Source: Streptomyces viridochromogenes DSM 40736
GTDB taxonomy: Bacteria > Actinomycetota > Actinomycetes > Streptomycetales > Streptomycetaceae
Length of the DNA stretch: 64,000 nucleotides
Assembly (NCBI RefSeq): GCF_000158955.1
Contig: NZ_GG657757.1
Location: forward strand, 5,659,932-5,723,931
Direction of reading: 5' to 3'
Shown here: positions 9,084-15,833 of the stretch, in pieces
Position numbering within the stretch: position 1 is the stretch's first letter
Layout of the letters: every line of letters starts with the position of its first letter
Notes under the pieces: model-generated
The model's input: the letters and a program-made list of their open reading frames with translations, nothing else
What the model was told of the DNA's origin: nothing
Databases searched by the model: none
Position numbers and translations under genes: made by a program

Positions 9084-9650
9084 ATGGGCGGATCAGCGCC
9101 ACCACGGGACCATCAACTGCCGGTCGAGACGACCAGCTTCGTCGACCGGCGTGGCGAACTGAACGAGGGCCGCCAGCTGTTGGCTGGCACACGGCTGGTG
9201 ACGCTGACCGGGCCGGGCGGCGTCGGCGAGACCCGGCTCGCCGCGCGTATCGCGGCCCGTGTGCGGAGGGCGTTCCCGGACGGCGTGCGCTTCGTGCACC
9301 TGTCCGGGCTGCACGACCCGGCACTCGTCCCCCTCGCCGCCGACACGCTCGGGCTGCACGACCACTCCGCCCAGCCGCCGCTGCACGCCCTCGTCGCCCA
9401 GGCGCTCCAGGAACCGGCCCGTCCCCGCACCCAGGCGCCCGAGGCCCCGTACCTGGACACCACGGTCCGCCTCACCCGCCGCGAGACCGAGGTGGCCCGG
9501 CTCGTCGCCGAAGGGCTCGGAAACCAGCGGATCGCCGACCGTCTGGTGATCGCCCGCCGCACCGCCGAAGGCCACGTCGAACGCATCCTCAGCAAGCTCG
9601 GCTTCAGCAACCGCAGCCAGATCGCCGCCTGGGTGACGGCACAGCGCTGA
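9084..9650 (+). CDS. Internally deleted AfsR/LuxR-type ATPase regulator (remnant)
   Basis: The 188-residue product joins the beginning and end of a much larger regulator family. Residues 1-100 look like the start of an NB-ARC/AAA-type ATPase (TTSFVDRRGEL, then LVTLTGPGGVG). Residues about 120-188 are a LuxR-type helix-turn-helix (LTRRETEVARLVAEGLGNQRIADRL, written here only as a fragment: RRETEVARLVAEGL). Intact members usually have several hundred residues between these parts. The P-loop Lys is replaced by Glu (GGVGET, Glu49), so ATP binding is doubtful. It may act as a free-standing HTH protein or be a decaying gene. The start at ATG 9084 is the first one fitting the family N-terminus; no clear ribosome site. 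Confidence 0.7.
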   Translation: MGGSAPPRDHQLPVETTSFVDRRGELNEGRQLLAGTRLVTLTGPGGVGETRLAARIAARVRRAFPDGVRFVHLSGLHDPALVPLAADTLGLHDHSAQPPLHALVAQALQEPARPRTQAPEAPYLDTTVRLTRRETEVARLVAEGLGNQRIADRLVIARRTAEGHVERILSKLGFSNRSQIAAWVTAQR

Positions 9651-9716
9651 TCCGCCCCCACCACAGACCGGCGAAACCACAGACCAGGGGAACCGCCCAC
9701 ATCCCGAGGGGACCGT

Positions 9717-10628
9717 ATGACCACCCGACAACCCGCCACGCCCGCCGCGTTCGACCACCGCATGGCCGTCTTCGACTCCGACGAGGCCTTCGTGGCCGCC
9801 GCCCTGCCCTTCCTCGGCGAAGGCCTCGCCGCACCCGGCGAACCACCACCCGTCGCCATCGCCGACCCCCGCAACCTGGACCTCCTGCGCGACGCCCTCG
9901 GCAGCGACGCGAAGGACGTCGTCCACGTCCCGCACACCGACTGGTACACCGGCTCCGCCGCCAACGCCGTCGCCCGGGCCGCCACCTACCTCACCGGTAA
10001 CGCGGGCCCGGGCGGCCGCATCCACCTGCTCATGGAGCCCGTCTGGAGCGGCCGCGCCGGCCGCTCGGCCCGCGAGACCACCGAGTGGATCCGCTACGAG
10101 TCCCTCGCCAACCTCCTCTTCGCCCCCATGGCCACCATCGCCCTGTGCGCCTACGACACCCGCACGGCGGGGCCCGCCGTCGTCGCCGCGGCGCGCCGCG
10201 CCCACCCCGACACGGACGTGTACGAGGACCCGGTACGCCTCACGGCCGAACTCGACGCCGTACCCCTCCCCTTGCCCCCGGCCGGCGCGCAGCCCCTCGC
10301 CGGACCCCACGCCGCCGCCGTGCAGACCTGGGCGGAGGGCCGGGGACTGGCCGCCGCCGACGCCGAGCTGTTCGCCACGGCCGTCGCCGAAGCGGCCGCC
10401 GCCCTGGCGCCCCTGGACGGCACCGCCCTGCTCTGGGGCGAGGCGCCCGCCTGCGTCTGCGAACTGCGCTCGGCCCGCCCGATCGGCGACCCGCTCGCCG
10501 GGTTCGTCCCACCCCAGTCCTGCGGCCAGGAGCCCGGGCCGGGCCTGTGGTACGCCCGCCAGGTCTGCGCCTACGTCGACATCCGCGACGACACCGAGGG
10601 CTCCACGGTCCGTCTCCAGTACGCGTGA
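9717..10628 (+). CDS. MEDS-domain sensor / anti-sigma factor-type regulator
   Basis: Protein of 303 residues with an N-terminal MEDS domain (MEthanogen/methylotroph, DcmR Sensory), about residues 10-175: HRMAVFDSDEAFVAAALPFL, IADPRN, then LMEPVWSGR and YDTRTAGPAVVAAARR. The C-terminal half resembles the degraded histidine-kinase-like ATPase fold found after MEDS domains in Streptomyces anti-sigma regulators (AEAAAALAPL, CELRSARPIGDPLAGF). It starts at ATG 9717, 66 bases after the LuxR remnant on the same strand. Members are thought to tie a sensed signal to sigma-B-like stress sigma factors; the partner is not evident here. The following short fragment may once have been its companion ATPase. 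Confidence 0.8.
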   Translation: MTTRQPATPAAFDHRMAVFDSDEAFVAAALPFLGEGLAAPGEPPPVAIADPRNLDLLRDALGSDAKDVVHVPHTDWYTGSAANAVARAATYLTGNAGPGGRIHLLMEPVWSGRAGRSARETTEWIRYESLANLLFAPMATIALCAYDTRTAGPAVVAAARRAHPDTDVYEDPVRLTAELDAVPLPLPPAGAQPLAGPHAAAVQTWAEGRGLAAADAELFATAVAEAAAALAPLDGTALLWGEAPACVCELRSARPIGDPLAGFVPPQSCGQEPGPGLWYARQVCAYVDIRDDTEGSTVRLQYA

Positions 10629-10644
10629 CGCTGAGCGCGGTGAG

Positions 10645-10767
10645 GTGGCGGACGTGGCCGAACCGCTCGTGGGCGAACTGGCCACCGACGCCCTGCTGCA
10701 CGGCGGCAGCCGCTTCCGCCTCACCCTGTTCGCCGCGCACGGCGGCTGTGGTCGGCGACAGCCGTGA
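10645..10767 (+). pseudogene. Fragment of an RsbW-like anti-sigma ATPase
   Basis: A 40-codon piece beginning at a GTG reads VADVAEPLVGELATDALLHG and ends after FRLTLFAAHGG. This matches the N-box region of Streptomyces RsbW-type ATPases (usual pattern SELATNALLHGG), with the essential Asn replaced by Asp. Full proteins are about 130-150 residues, and nothing recognisable follows the stop, so this is most likely a deletion remnant behind the MEDS gene. Confidence 0.5.
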
Positions 10768-10824
10768 CGCTCCGCTGGGTGGGCCTTGGCGGTGCCGTTG
10801 GTGCCGCCTTGGCCCGTCTCCGGG

Positions 10825-10867
10825 GTGCGGGTTCGTTGTGGTTGGTCGCGCAGTTCCCCGCGCCCCT
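10825..10867 (+). repeat. Dispersed intergenic repeat, copy 1
   Basis: A segment containing GTTGTGGTTGGTCGCGCAG and then TTCCCCGCGCCCC. A second copy with only a few mismatches lies in the opposite direction at 62985-63028. I know this motif as a frequent intergenic element in Streptomyces genomes; its function is unknown to me. Confidence 0.7.
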
Positions 10868-10925
10868 AGGGTGATTACGCCGCGCCCTCTTGTAGGTCCG
10901 GGTACATTGCGGTTTCTTGACCTTC

Positions 10926-12242
10926 ATGGCGGACACCACGGGAAACTCCACGGACCACAAGGCCGCGCACGTACCTCAGCCGCGCAAGGCCAGTTGGAAG
11001 TACATCGGGCCCGGCATCGTCGTCGCCGCGACCGGGGTCGGGGCCGGTGACCTGGTCGCCACGCTGATCGCGGGCAGCAACTTCGGCTACACCCTCCTGT
11101 GGGCCGCGATCATCGGCTGTCTGGTCAAGATCTCCCTCGCCGAGGCGGCGGGCCGCTGGCACCTGTCCACGGGGCGCACCCTGTTCGACGGCTGGGCGAG
11201 CCTCGGCCGCTGGACCACCTGGTTCTTCGCCGTGTACGTGGTCGTGTGGGGCTTCGTCTACGGCGCTGCGGCGATGTCGTCGAGCGCGCTGCCGCTGCAG
11301 GCGCTGTTCCCGGACGTGATGGACCTGAAGTGGTGGGGCATCGCCTGCGGTCTGGTCGGTCTGGTCTTCGTCTGGTTCAACAAGTACGCGGTGTTCGAGA
11401 AGGTCATGACGGTCCTGGTGGGCGTCATGTTCGTGGTGACGGTGTACCTGGCGATCCGGGTCACCCCGAACCTCGCCGACGCCTTCGCGGGGCTCCTCCC
11501 GGTGCTGCCCGACGAGAAGGACTCGATCCTCAACACCCTGGGCCTGATCGGCGGCGTCGGCGGCACGATCACACTCGCGGCGTACGGCTACTGGGTCAAC
11601 GCCAAGGGCTGGACCGACACCGGCTGGATGAAGGTCATGCGCCTCGACAACCGCGTCGCCTACATCACGACGGGCATCTTCGTCATCGCCATGCTCTTCG
11701 TCGGCGCGGAGATGCTGCACTCCGCGAACGTCGCGATCGCGAGCGGCGACAAGGGCCTGGTCCAGCTGAGCGACATCCTGGAGAAGGAGTACGGCGCGGC
11801 CACGGCGAAGTTCTTCCTGGTCGGCTTCTTCGCCACGTCCTTCACCTCGCTGATCGGCGTCTGGCACGGAGTGAGCCTGATGTTCGCCGACTTCGTGGCC
11901 CGGCTGTCCGGCGCGGGGCAGGCCAAGGGCGAGGAGGTCGCCTCGGGGACCCGTGAACGCTCCTGGCCCTTCCGTGCCTACCTGCTCTGGCTGACCTTCC
12001 CGCCGATGATCCTGCTCTTCGAGGGCCAGCCCTTCCGCCTGGTCATCATCTACGGCGTCCTCGGCGCGGCCTTCATGCCGTTCCTCGCCGCCACCCTGAT
12101 CTGGCTCCTGAACTCCTCCCGTACGCCACGCGAGTGGCGTAACGGACCGGTGAGCAACGCCATGCTCGGCATCGCCGGCCTGCTGTTCCTGGTCCTGTGC
12201 GTGAAGCAGATCTGGGACCAGCCGTGGGGGGACTTCTTCTAG
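10926..12242 (+). CDS. Nramp-family divalent metal transporter
   Basis: Integral membrane protein of 438 residues, proton-coupled importer family for Mn2+/Fe2+-like ions. About 11 hydrophobic segments are visible. The first helix carries GPGIVVAATGVGAGDLVATL, the Nramp TM1 region; here the usual Asp-Pro-Gly metal motif appears as GAGD, so the metal site is divergent from classical MntH. Later parts read YGYWVNAKGW and AFMPFLAATLIWLLN. ATG 10926 was preferred over 10917; there is no clear ribosome site, and a TACATT box lies shortly upstream. It is followed 17 bases later by a small unknown gene. Exact metal is uncertain because the TM1 motif is altered. Confidence 0.8.
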   Translation: MADTTGNSTDHKAAHVPQPRKASWKYIGPGIVVAATGVGAGDLVATLIAGSNFGYTLLWAAIIGCLVKISLAEAAGRWHLSTGRTLFDGWASLGRWTTWFFAVYVVVWGFVYGAAAMSSSALPLQALFPDVMDLKWWGIACGLVGLVFVWFNKYAVFEKVMTVLVGVMFVVTVYLAIRVTPNLADAFAGLLPVLPDEKDSILNTLGLIGGVGGTITLAAYGYWVNAKGWTDTGWMKVMRLDNRVAYITTGIFVIAMLFVGAEMLHSANVAIASGDKGLVQLSDILEKEYGAATAKFFLVGFFATSFTSLIGVWHGVSLMFADFVARLSGAGQAKGEEVASGTRERSWPFRAYLLWLTFPPMILLFEGQPFRLVIIYGVLGAAFMPFLAATLIWLLNSSRTPREWRNGPVSNAMLGIAGLLFLVLCVKQIWDQPWGDFF

Positions 12243-12259
12243 CCAGGGAGAATCGACGG

Positions 12260-12697
12260 ATGACCGAGCAGCCACCTCCACCTCCCGGCCCCGGCTTCGG
12301 CCCGCCCCCGCCGCAGTACGCTCCCGCACCGCCACCGCAGTACGCTCCCGCACCGCCACCGCACGCTCCCGCACCGCCTCCGTACGGCCAGGCCCTGCCC
12401 CAGCAACCGGCACCGGCCGGCCCGGACTTCCTCGCCGTCGACAAACGCAACGCGGTGGTCGTCGACGCGTCCGGCGTCGCCTTCGAGTCGTCCGGACTCT
12501 CGATCGAGTTCCGCTGGCCCGAGATTCGCAGTGTCCACTACCGGGCGAGCCCCAACGGCAAGGCGCTGATGGTCGCGGTGATCCACATGGACGGCCGGTT
12601 CTTCGAGTGCGTGGTGGAGGCCAAGCCCAGGTCGCGGCTCCAGGAGTGGTTCCCGCAGCTGGCCTGGGTCCTTGGCCACTACCGTCCGATGGGGTGA
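12260..12697 (+). CDS. Proline-rich N-terminus plus small conserved domain, paralogue of 6919-7461
   Basis: Unknown protein of 145 residues. The first 50 residues are Pro/Gln/Ala-rich with repeated PPQYAPAP units. The rest (from about residue 55, FLAVDKRNAVVVDASGVAF) is a compact domain with EFRWPEIRSVHY, HMDGRFFECVVEAKPRSR and a final WVLGHYRPMG. This domain matches, motif by motif, the C-terminal domain of the protein at 6919-7461, so the two are paralogues with different N-terminal spacers. ATG 12260 follows the Nramp gene by 17 bases (probable operon). The stop lies 12 bases from the convergent chitinase stop. Function unknown; the domain might be a small lipid- or protein-binding fold. 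Confidence 0.75.
   Translation: MTEQPPPPPGPGFGPPPPQYAPAPPPQYAPAPPPHAPAPPPYGQALPQQPAPAGPDFLAVDKRNAVVVDASGVAFESSGLSIEFRWPEIRSVHYRASPNGKALMVAVIHMDGRFFECVVEAKPRSRLQEWFPQLAWVLGHYRPMG
12311..12379 (+). repeat. 24-bp tandem repeat inside the proline-rich protein gene
   Basis: Two identical 24-bp units (12311-12334 and 12335-12358) and a shortened third of 21 bp. They encode the PQYAPAPP repeats, so repeat-number variation would change only the length of the disordered N-terminus. Confidence 0.85.
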
Positions 12698-12709
12698 GGT
12701 CGCCGGGTC

Positions 12710-14398
12710 CTACGGCAGCCCGTGCACATGCGGTCCCACCGCGCCGGACCACGCGTTGCCCGCCGTCGCGTCCCAGTTCGTCGACCAGGTCATGGCGCCC
12801 CGCAGGCCGGGATAGGTCCTGGGCGGCTTGAACGAACCGCAGTTCGTGCCCTTGGCCAGGCAGTCCAGGGCGTTGTTCACGACCGACGGTGACACATAAC
12901 CACTCCCCGCGCCCCGGGTCGAGGCGGGCAGACCCAGGCCGACCTGGGACGGGGCGAGGCTGCCCTCCAGCTGGATGCAGGCCAGGGCGGTCAGGAAGTC
13001 CACCGAGCCCTGGCTGTACACCTTGCCGTCGCAGCCCAGCATGGAACCGCTGTTGTAGTACTGCATGTTGACGACCGTGAGGATGTCCTTGATGTTCAGG
13101 GCCGTCTGGAAGTAGGCGTTCGACGTCGACTGCATGTCGATCGTCTGCGGTGCCATCGTGATGACCAGCGACGAGCCCGCCTTCGACGACAGCGACCGCA
13201 GGGCCTGCGTCATGTAGGTCGCGTTCAGCCCGTTCTCCAGGTCGATGTCGACGCCGTCGAAGCCGTACGTCTGCATCAGGGAGTACACGGAGTTCGCGAA
13301 GTTCGTCGCCGAGGCCGCGTCGTTCACCGTGACCGCGCCGCGCTCACCGCCGACCGAGACGACGACCTTCTTCCCGGCGGCCTGCTTGGCCCTGATGTCG
13401 GCCTTGAACTGGTCGACGGTGTAGCCGCCGAGCCCGGCCGAGTCCAGGGTGAAGGTGACGGCGCCCGGCGTCGAGGTGGCGTCCGCGAAGGCGACGGCGA
13501 TGATGTCGTACTGGGACTGGACGTCGGCGAGCTTCTGGACCGTGGCGCCGTTGTCGAAGTTCTGCCAGTAGCCGGTCACCGCGTGCTTGGGCAGGGCGGG
13601 GCCCGGGCCGCTCGGCGTCTTCGTCGTCCCCGTCACCGCCGGCGACTTCGGCGACTCACCGGCCCCGTTCGTCGCCGTCACCTGGAACGAGTACGACGTC
13701 GAGGCCGCGAGCCCGGTCACCGTCGCCGAGGTGCCGGAGACCGCCGTCACCTTCGTGCCGTCGCGGTAGACGGTGTAACCCGTCGCCCCCGGCACCGTGT
13801 TCCACACCAGGGAGACCGAGGAGGACGTGGTGCCCGAGACGTTCAGGCCGCCCGGCGCGGACGGGATCGTGGGGCCCGGGTCCGTGCCCCCGCCGCCGTC
13901 GGGGCCGAACACCGACACGTCGTCCGCGTAATAGGCGGCCTGCCCGTACCAGCCGTGCGTGTACACCGTCACCGAGGTCGTCGAGGAGCCGGTGGTGAAG
14001 GTGGTCGACAACTGCTTCCAGGAGGAGGAGTCGGGCGTCCAGGTGGACACGTCCGTCGTGCCCGTGCCCGTCACGCCCAGGTAGGCGTACCCGCCCCGGA
14101 CCCAGGCGCCCAGCGTGTACGTCGAGCCGGGCTTCACCCGGACCGTCTGGGCGCACCGGGCGTTGTCCTGCCCCGAGGGGGTCGCCCGCAGCGCGGCCGT
14201 GCCGGTGCGGACGGGGGAGGAGACCGTCGTGCCGCTGCCCGCCGAGCAGGTCCAGTCGCTCAGGCCCGACTCGAAGCCGGCGTTCCTGGCGTTGTTGACG
14301 TCGGCGGCCGAGGCCTGGCCGACGGTCGTGACAGTGAGGGCCAGGGCGGCCGTGACGGCACCCGACCAGAACCGCAGGGATCGTCTGTGTGGGGACAT
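12710..14398 (-). CDS. Secreted GH18 chitinase with carbohydrate-binding and FnIII domains
   Basis: Extracellular chitinase of 562 residues. Signal peptide at residues 1-31 ending ASA. A carbohydrate-binding-like beta domain follows (about 32-165, NAGFESGLSDWTC), then a Gly/Pro linker, one fibronectin type III domain (about 178-262) and a GH18 catalytic barrel (about 270-562). The catalytic DxxDxDxE motif is visible as DGVDIDLE near residues 381-388, and SVGGERG is the conserved SxGG strand. It cleaves beta-1,4 links of chitin. ATG 14398 has no ribosome site and lies about where transcription should start from the promoter described next, so the mRNA may be leaderless. The gene is preceded by two DasR-like sites. 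Confidence 0.95.
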   Translation of the reverse strand: MSPHRRSLRFWSGAVTAALALTVTTVGQASAADVNNARNAGFESGLSDWTCSAGSGTTVSSPVRTGTAALRATPSGQDNARCAQTVRVKPGSTYTLGAWVRGGYAYLGVTGTGTTDVSTWTPDSSSWKQLSTTFTTGSSTTSVTVYTHGWYGQAAYYADDVSVFGPDGGGGTDPGPTIPSAPGGLNVSGTTSSSVSLVWNTVPGATGYTVYRDGTKVTAVSGTSATVTGLAASTSYSFQVTATNGAGESPKSPAVTGTTKTPSGPGPALPKHAVTGYWQNFDNGATVQKLADVQSQYDIIAVAFADATSTPGAVTFTLDSAGLGGYTVDQFKADIRAKQAAGKKVVVSVGGERGAVTVNDAASATNFANSVYSLMQTYGFDGVDIDLENGLNATYMTQALRSLSSKAGSSLVITMAPQTIDMQSTSNAYFQTALNIKDILTVVNMQYYNSGSMLGCDGKVYSQGSVDFLTALACIQLEGSLAPSQVGLGLPASTRGAGSGYVSPSVVNNALDCLAKGTNCGSFKPPRTYPGLRGAMTWSTNWDATAGNAWSGAVGPHVHGLP

Positions 14399-14403
14399 GA
14401 CAA

Positions 14404-14446
14404 GAAAATGGTCCAGACCAAAGGGGCTGTCAAGAGGTCCAGACCA
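14404..14446 (-). promoter_or_regulatory. Chitinase promoter with two DasR-responsive element (dre)-like sites
   Basis: On the minus strand, TGGTCTGGACCT (14446-14435), TTGACA (14433-14428) and TGGTCTGGACCA (14420-14409) lie in order. The two 12-mers form a direct repeat and match the dre/chitinase repeat consensus (TGGTCTAGACCA type) known for the GlcNAc-responsive repressor DasR. They flank and follow a perfect -35; a weak -10 (CATTTT, 14410-14405) sits 17 bases downstream. The sites partly overlap the end of the upstream membrane-protein gene (stop at 14430). Confidence 0.85.
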
Positions 14447-14819
14447 ACCGGTCGAGCAGCAGTCCCACCGTGCAGCCCGCCAGCAGCACCCCCGTGGACA
14501 TCCAGAACGCCGCACCCGCAAGGTCCAAAACCCCCGGCCGCAGGGAGAGCAGCAGCACCTGAGCCGCCGCCGGCACCGCGCACGCCGCCGCCACGTGCCG
14601 CGCGGGCATCTCCCGCCACGGCTCCGGATGCACCCGCGCCGCCGCCCAGGTGGCCAGCACGACGCACACCAGGTTCGGCAGATGCACCAGCGCCAGCGCG
14701 GCCCCGAACGACCCGACGCCCGCCGGGCCGACCAGCGGATCGTGGAGCAGCGTCATCTGGAAGTACTCGGTGAGGACGAGCACGACGATGCCGACGGCCC
14801 AGCAGCGGACGAACGTCAT
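14430..14819 (-). CDS. Small integral membrane protein, unknown
   Basis: Product of 129 residues with about four hydrophobic helices: FVRCWAVGIVVLVLTEYF near the start, ALALVHLPNLVCVVLATWAA, a middle helix around AAACAVPAAAQVLLLSL, and a final one in GAAFWMSTGVLLAGCTVGLL. The ATG overlaps the stop codon of the DUF3592 gene upstream (ATGA), so the two are translationally coupled. Its 3' end runs into the chitinase promoter region. I do not recognise the family; context suggests only that it belongs with the DUF3592 gene and the lipoprotein. Confidence 0.7.
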   Translation of the reverse strand: MTFVRCWAVGIVVLVLTEYFQMTLLHDPLVGPAGVGSFGAALALVHLPNLVCVVLATWAAARVHPEPWREMPARHVAAACAVPAAAQVLLLSLRPGVLDLAGAAFWMSTGVLLAGCTVGLLLDRLVWTS

Positions 14820-15250
14820 CGGTTGCCCCCGGTGATCTCGAAGTAGAGCAGGATCGCGAACCCGGCCGTGGCCATGCCGCACCCGGCGACCAGGGCCAGT
14901 GCCTGGAGCACCGGGGACCAGCTGCCCCGGCCCGCGACCGTCGCCGTGCCCGCGGGATCGCGCGGGTCGTAGGCGACGGTGACCGCGCTGCCCTCCGCCG
15001 TCGACCGGCCGGCCAGGTCCTCGAACTCGACCCGCACGCCGTCGGCCGTACGGAAGGCGAAGAAGTGCCGCCGGGCGTCGGAGCGCTGGTACGGCTCTGT
15101 CTCCACCCGGACGCACCTGCCCTCCGCCCGGGCACCGCGCCGCAGCACCCGCGTCACCGTCACGAGCCGCCGCGCGTACCTCCACGCCAGGGCGCCGAAC
15201 AGCGCCACCAGCAGCGCGAGGACGACGTATCCGGCGCCCGGCACCTCCAC
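14816..15250 (-). CDS. DUF3592-type membrane protein
   Basis: Protein of 144 residues with an N-terminal transmembrane helix (AGYVVLALLVALFGALAW), a middle beta-rich domain (about 35-105, GARAEGRCVRVETEPY, FFAFRTADGVRVEFED, VTVAYDPRDP) and a C-terminal helix (LALVAGCGMATAGFAILLYF). This layout and the YDPRDP motif fit DUF3592, a family of small bacterial membrane proteins of unknown role. The GTG start at 15250 has GAGGTG upstream within the end of the lipoprotein gene. It sits in a chain of minus-strand genes behind the large Flp-like fusion, so it could be co-transcribed with it. Confidence 0.75.
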   Translation of the reverse strand: MEVPGAGYVVLALLVALFGALAWRYARRLVTVTRVLRRGARAEGRCVRVETEPYQRSDARRHFFAFRTADGVRVEFEDLAGRSTAEGSAVTVAYDPRDPAGTATVAGRGSWSPVLQALALVAGCGMATAGFAILLYFEITGGNR

Positions 15251-15252
15251 GG

Positions 15253-15813
15253 CTAGTGCACCTCGACCGAGTCGATGATCCGGTCCAGGTCCCCGTCCGG
15301 CAGGGCGTCCCGCTCGGCGTCGATCCGGATCGCGAAGGTGGTGTCGTGCGAGTCCAGGCCCGCCAGGATCACGCCCTCGACGGGGGTCCCCGCTGCCGGT
15401 CCGCCGTCCTCGCCGGTCGCCTTGAAGGAGAAGTCGATGCGCTTGGCCTCGTCCGTGCCGGCCAGGTCCACGTCCTTCTGGCCCTCGACGTCGGCGCCCA
15501 GCTGAATCCCCGCCTCGGCGGCGATCGCGGCCTGCTCGGCCGAGTTCGCCTCGGTGAACCCGAGTTGCACGGTGACGACCGAGACCTTCCTCCCGCCCTC
15601 CGTGCGCACCGCGGCGGCCGCGTTGTGCTCGCCCCGCTCGGCGGCGCTCTGCTCCTCGTACCCCTTCGGGTACGACACGTCGACGCCCTTCGTCTTCAGC
15701 GTCCCCCAGCCCTCGGGCACCTCTCCCGCGCCGGAACCGGAACTCCCGCAGCCGGTCAGGGCCACGGCGGTTGTCAGCAGGGCGGCGGCCAGGCAGGCAC
15801 GGCGGGTCTTCAT
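15253..15813 (-). CDS. Putative lipoprotein (LpqN/LpqT-like)
   Basis: Exported lipoprotein of 186 residues. The signal ends in a clear lipobox LTGC (Cys near residue 22) followed by a Gly/Ser spacer. The mature part (VDVSYPKGYEEQ, VTVQLGFTEANS, RIDFSFKATGED, ending LDRIIDSVEVH) resembles the LpqN/LpqT-type single-domain lipoproteins of actinobacteria. It begins 20 bases after the stop of the 519-residue Flp-like fusion, so co-expression is likely. If that fusion is an effector or surface protein, this lipoprotein could be its partner or protector; that is inference. Confidence 0.75.
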   Translation of the reverse strand: MKTRRACLAAALLTTAVALTGCGSSGSGAGEVPEGWGTLKTKGVDVSYPKGYEEQSAAERGEHNAAAAVRTEGGRKVSVVTVQLGFTEANSAEQAAIAAEAGIQLGADVEGQKDVDLAGTDEAKRIDFSFKATGEDGGPAAGTPVEGVILAGLDSHDTTFAIRIDAERDALPDGDLDRIIDSVEVH

Positions 15814-15833
15814 CGGCAGGGGCTCCCGTCTCG

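Noticed and set aside
9093..10724. 543-codon minus-strand frame
   Set aside because: Antisense to the LuxR remnant and MEDS gene; no domain.
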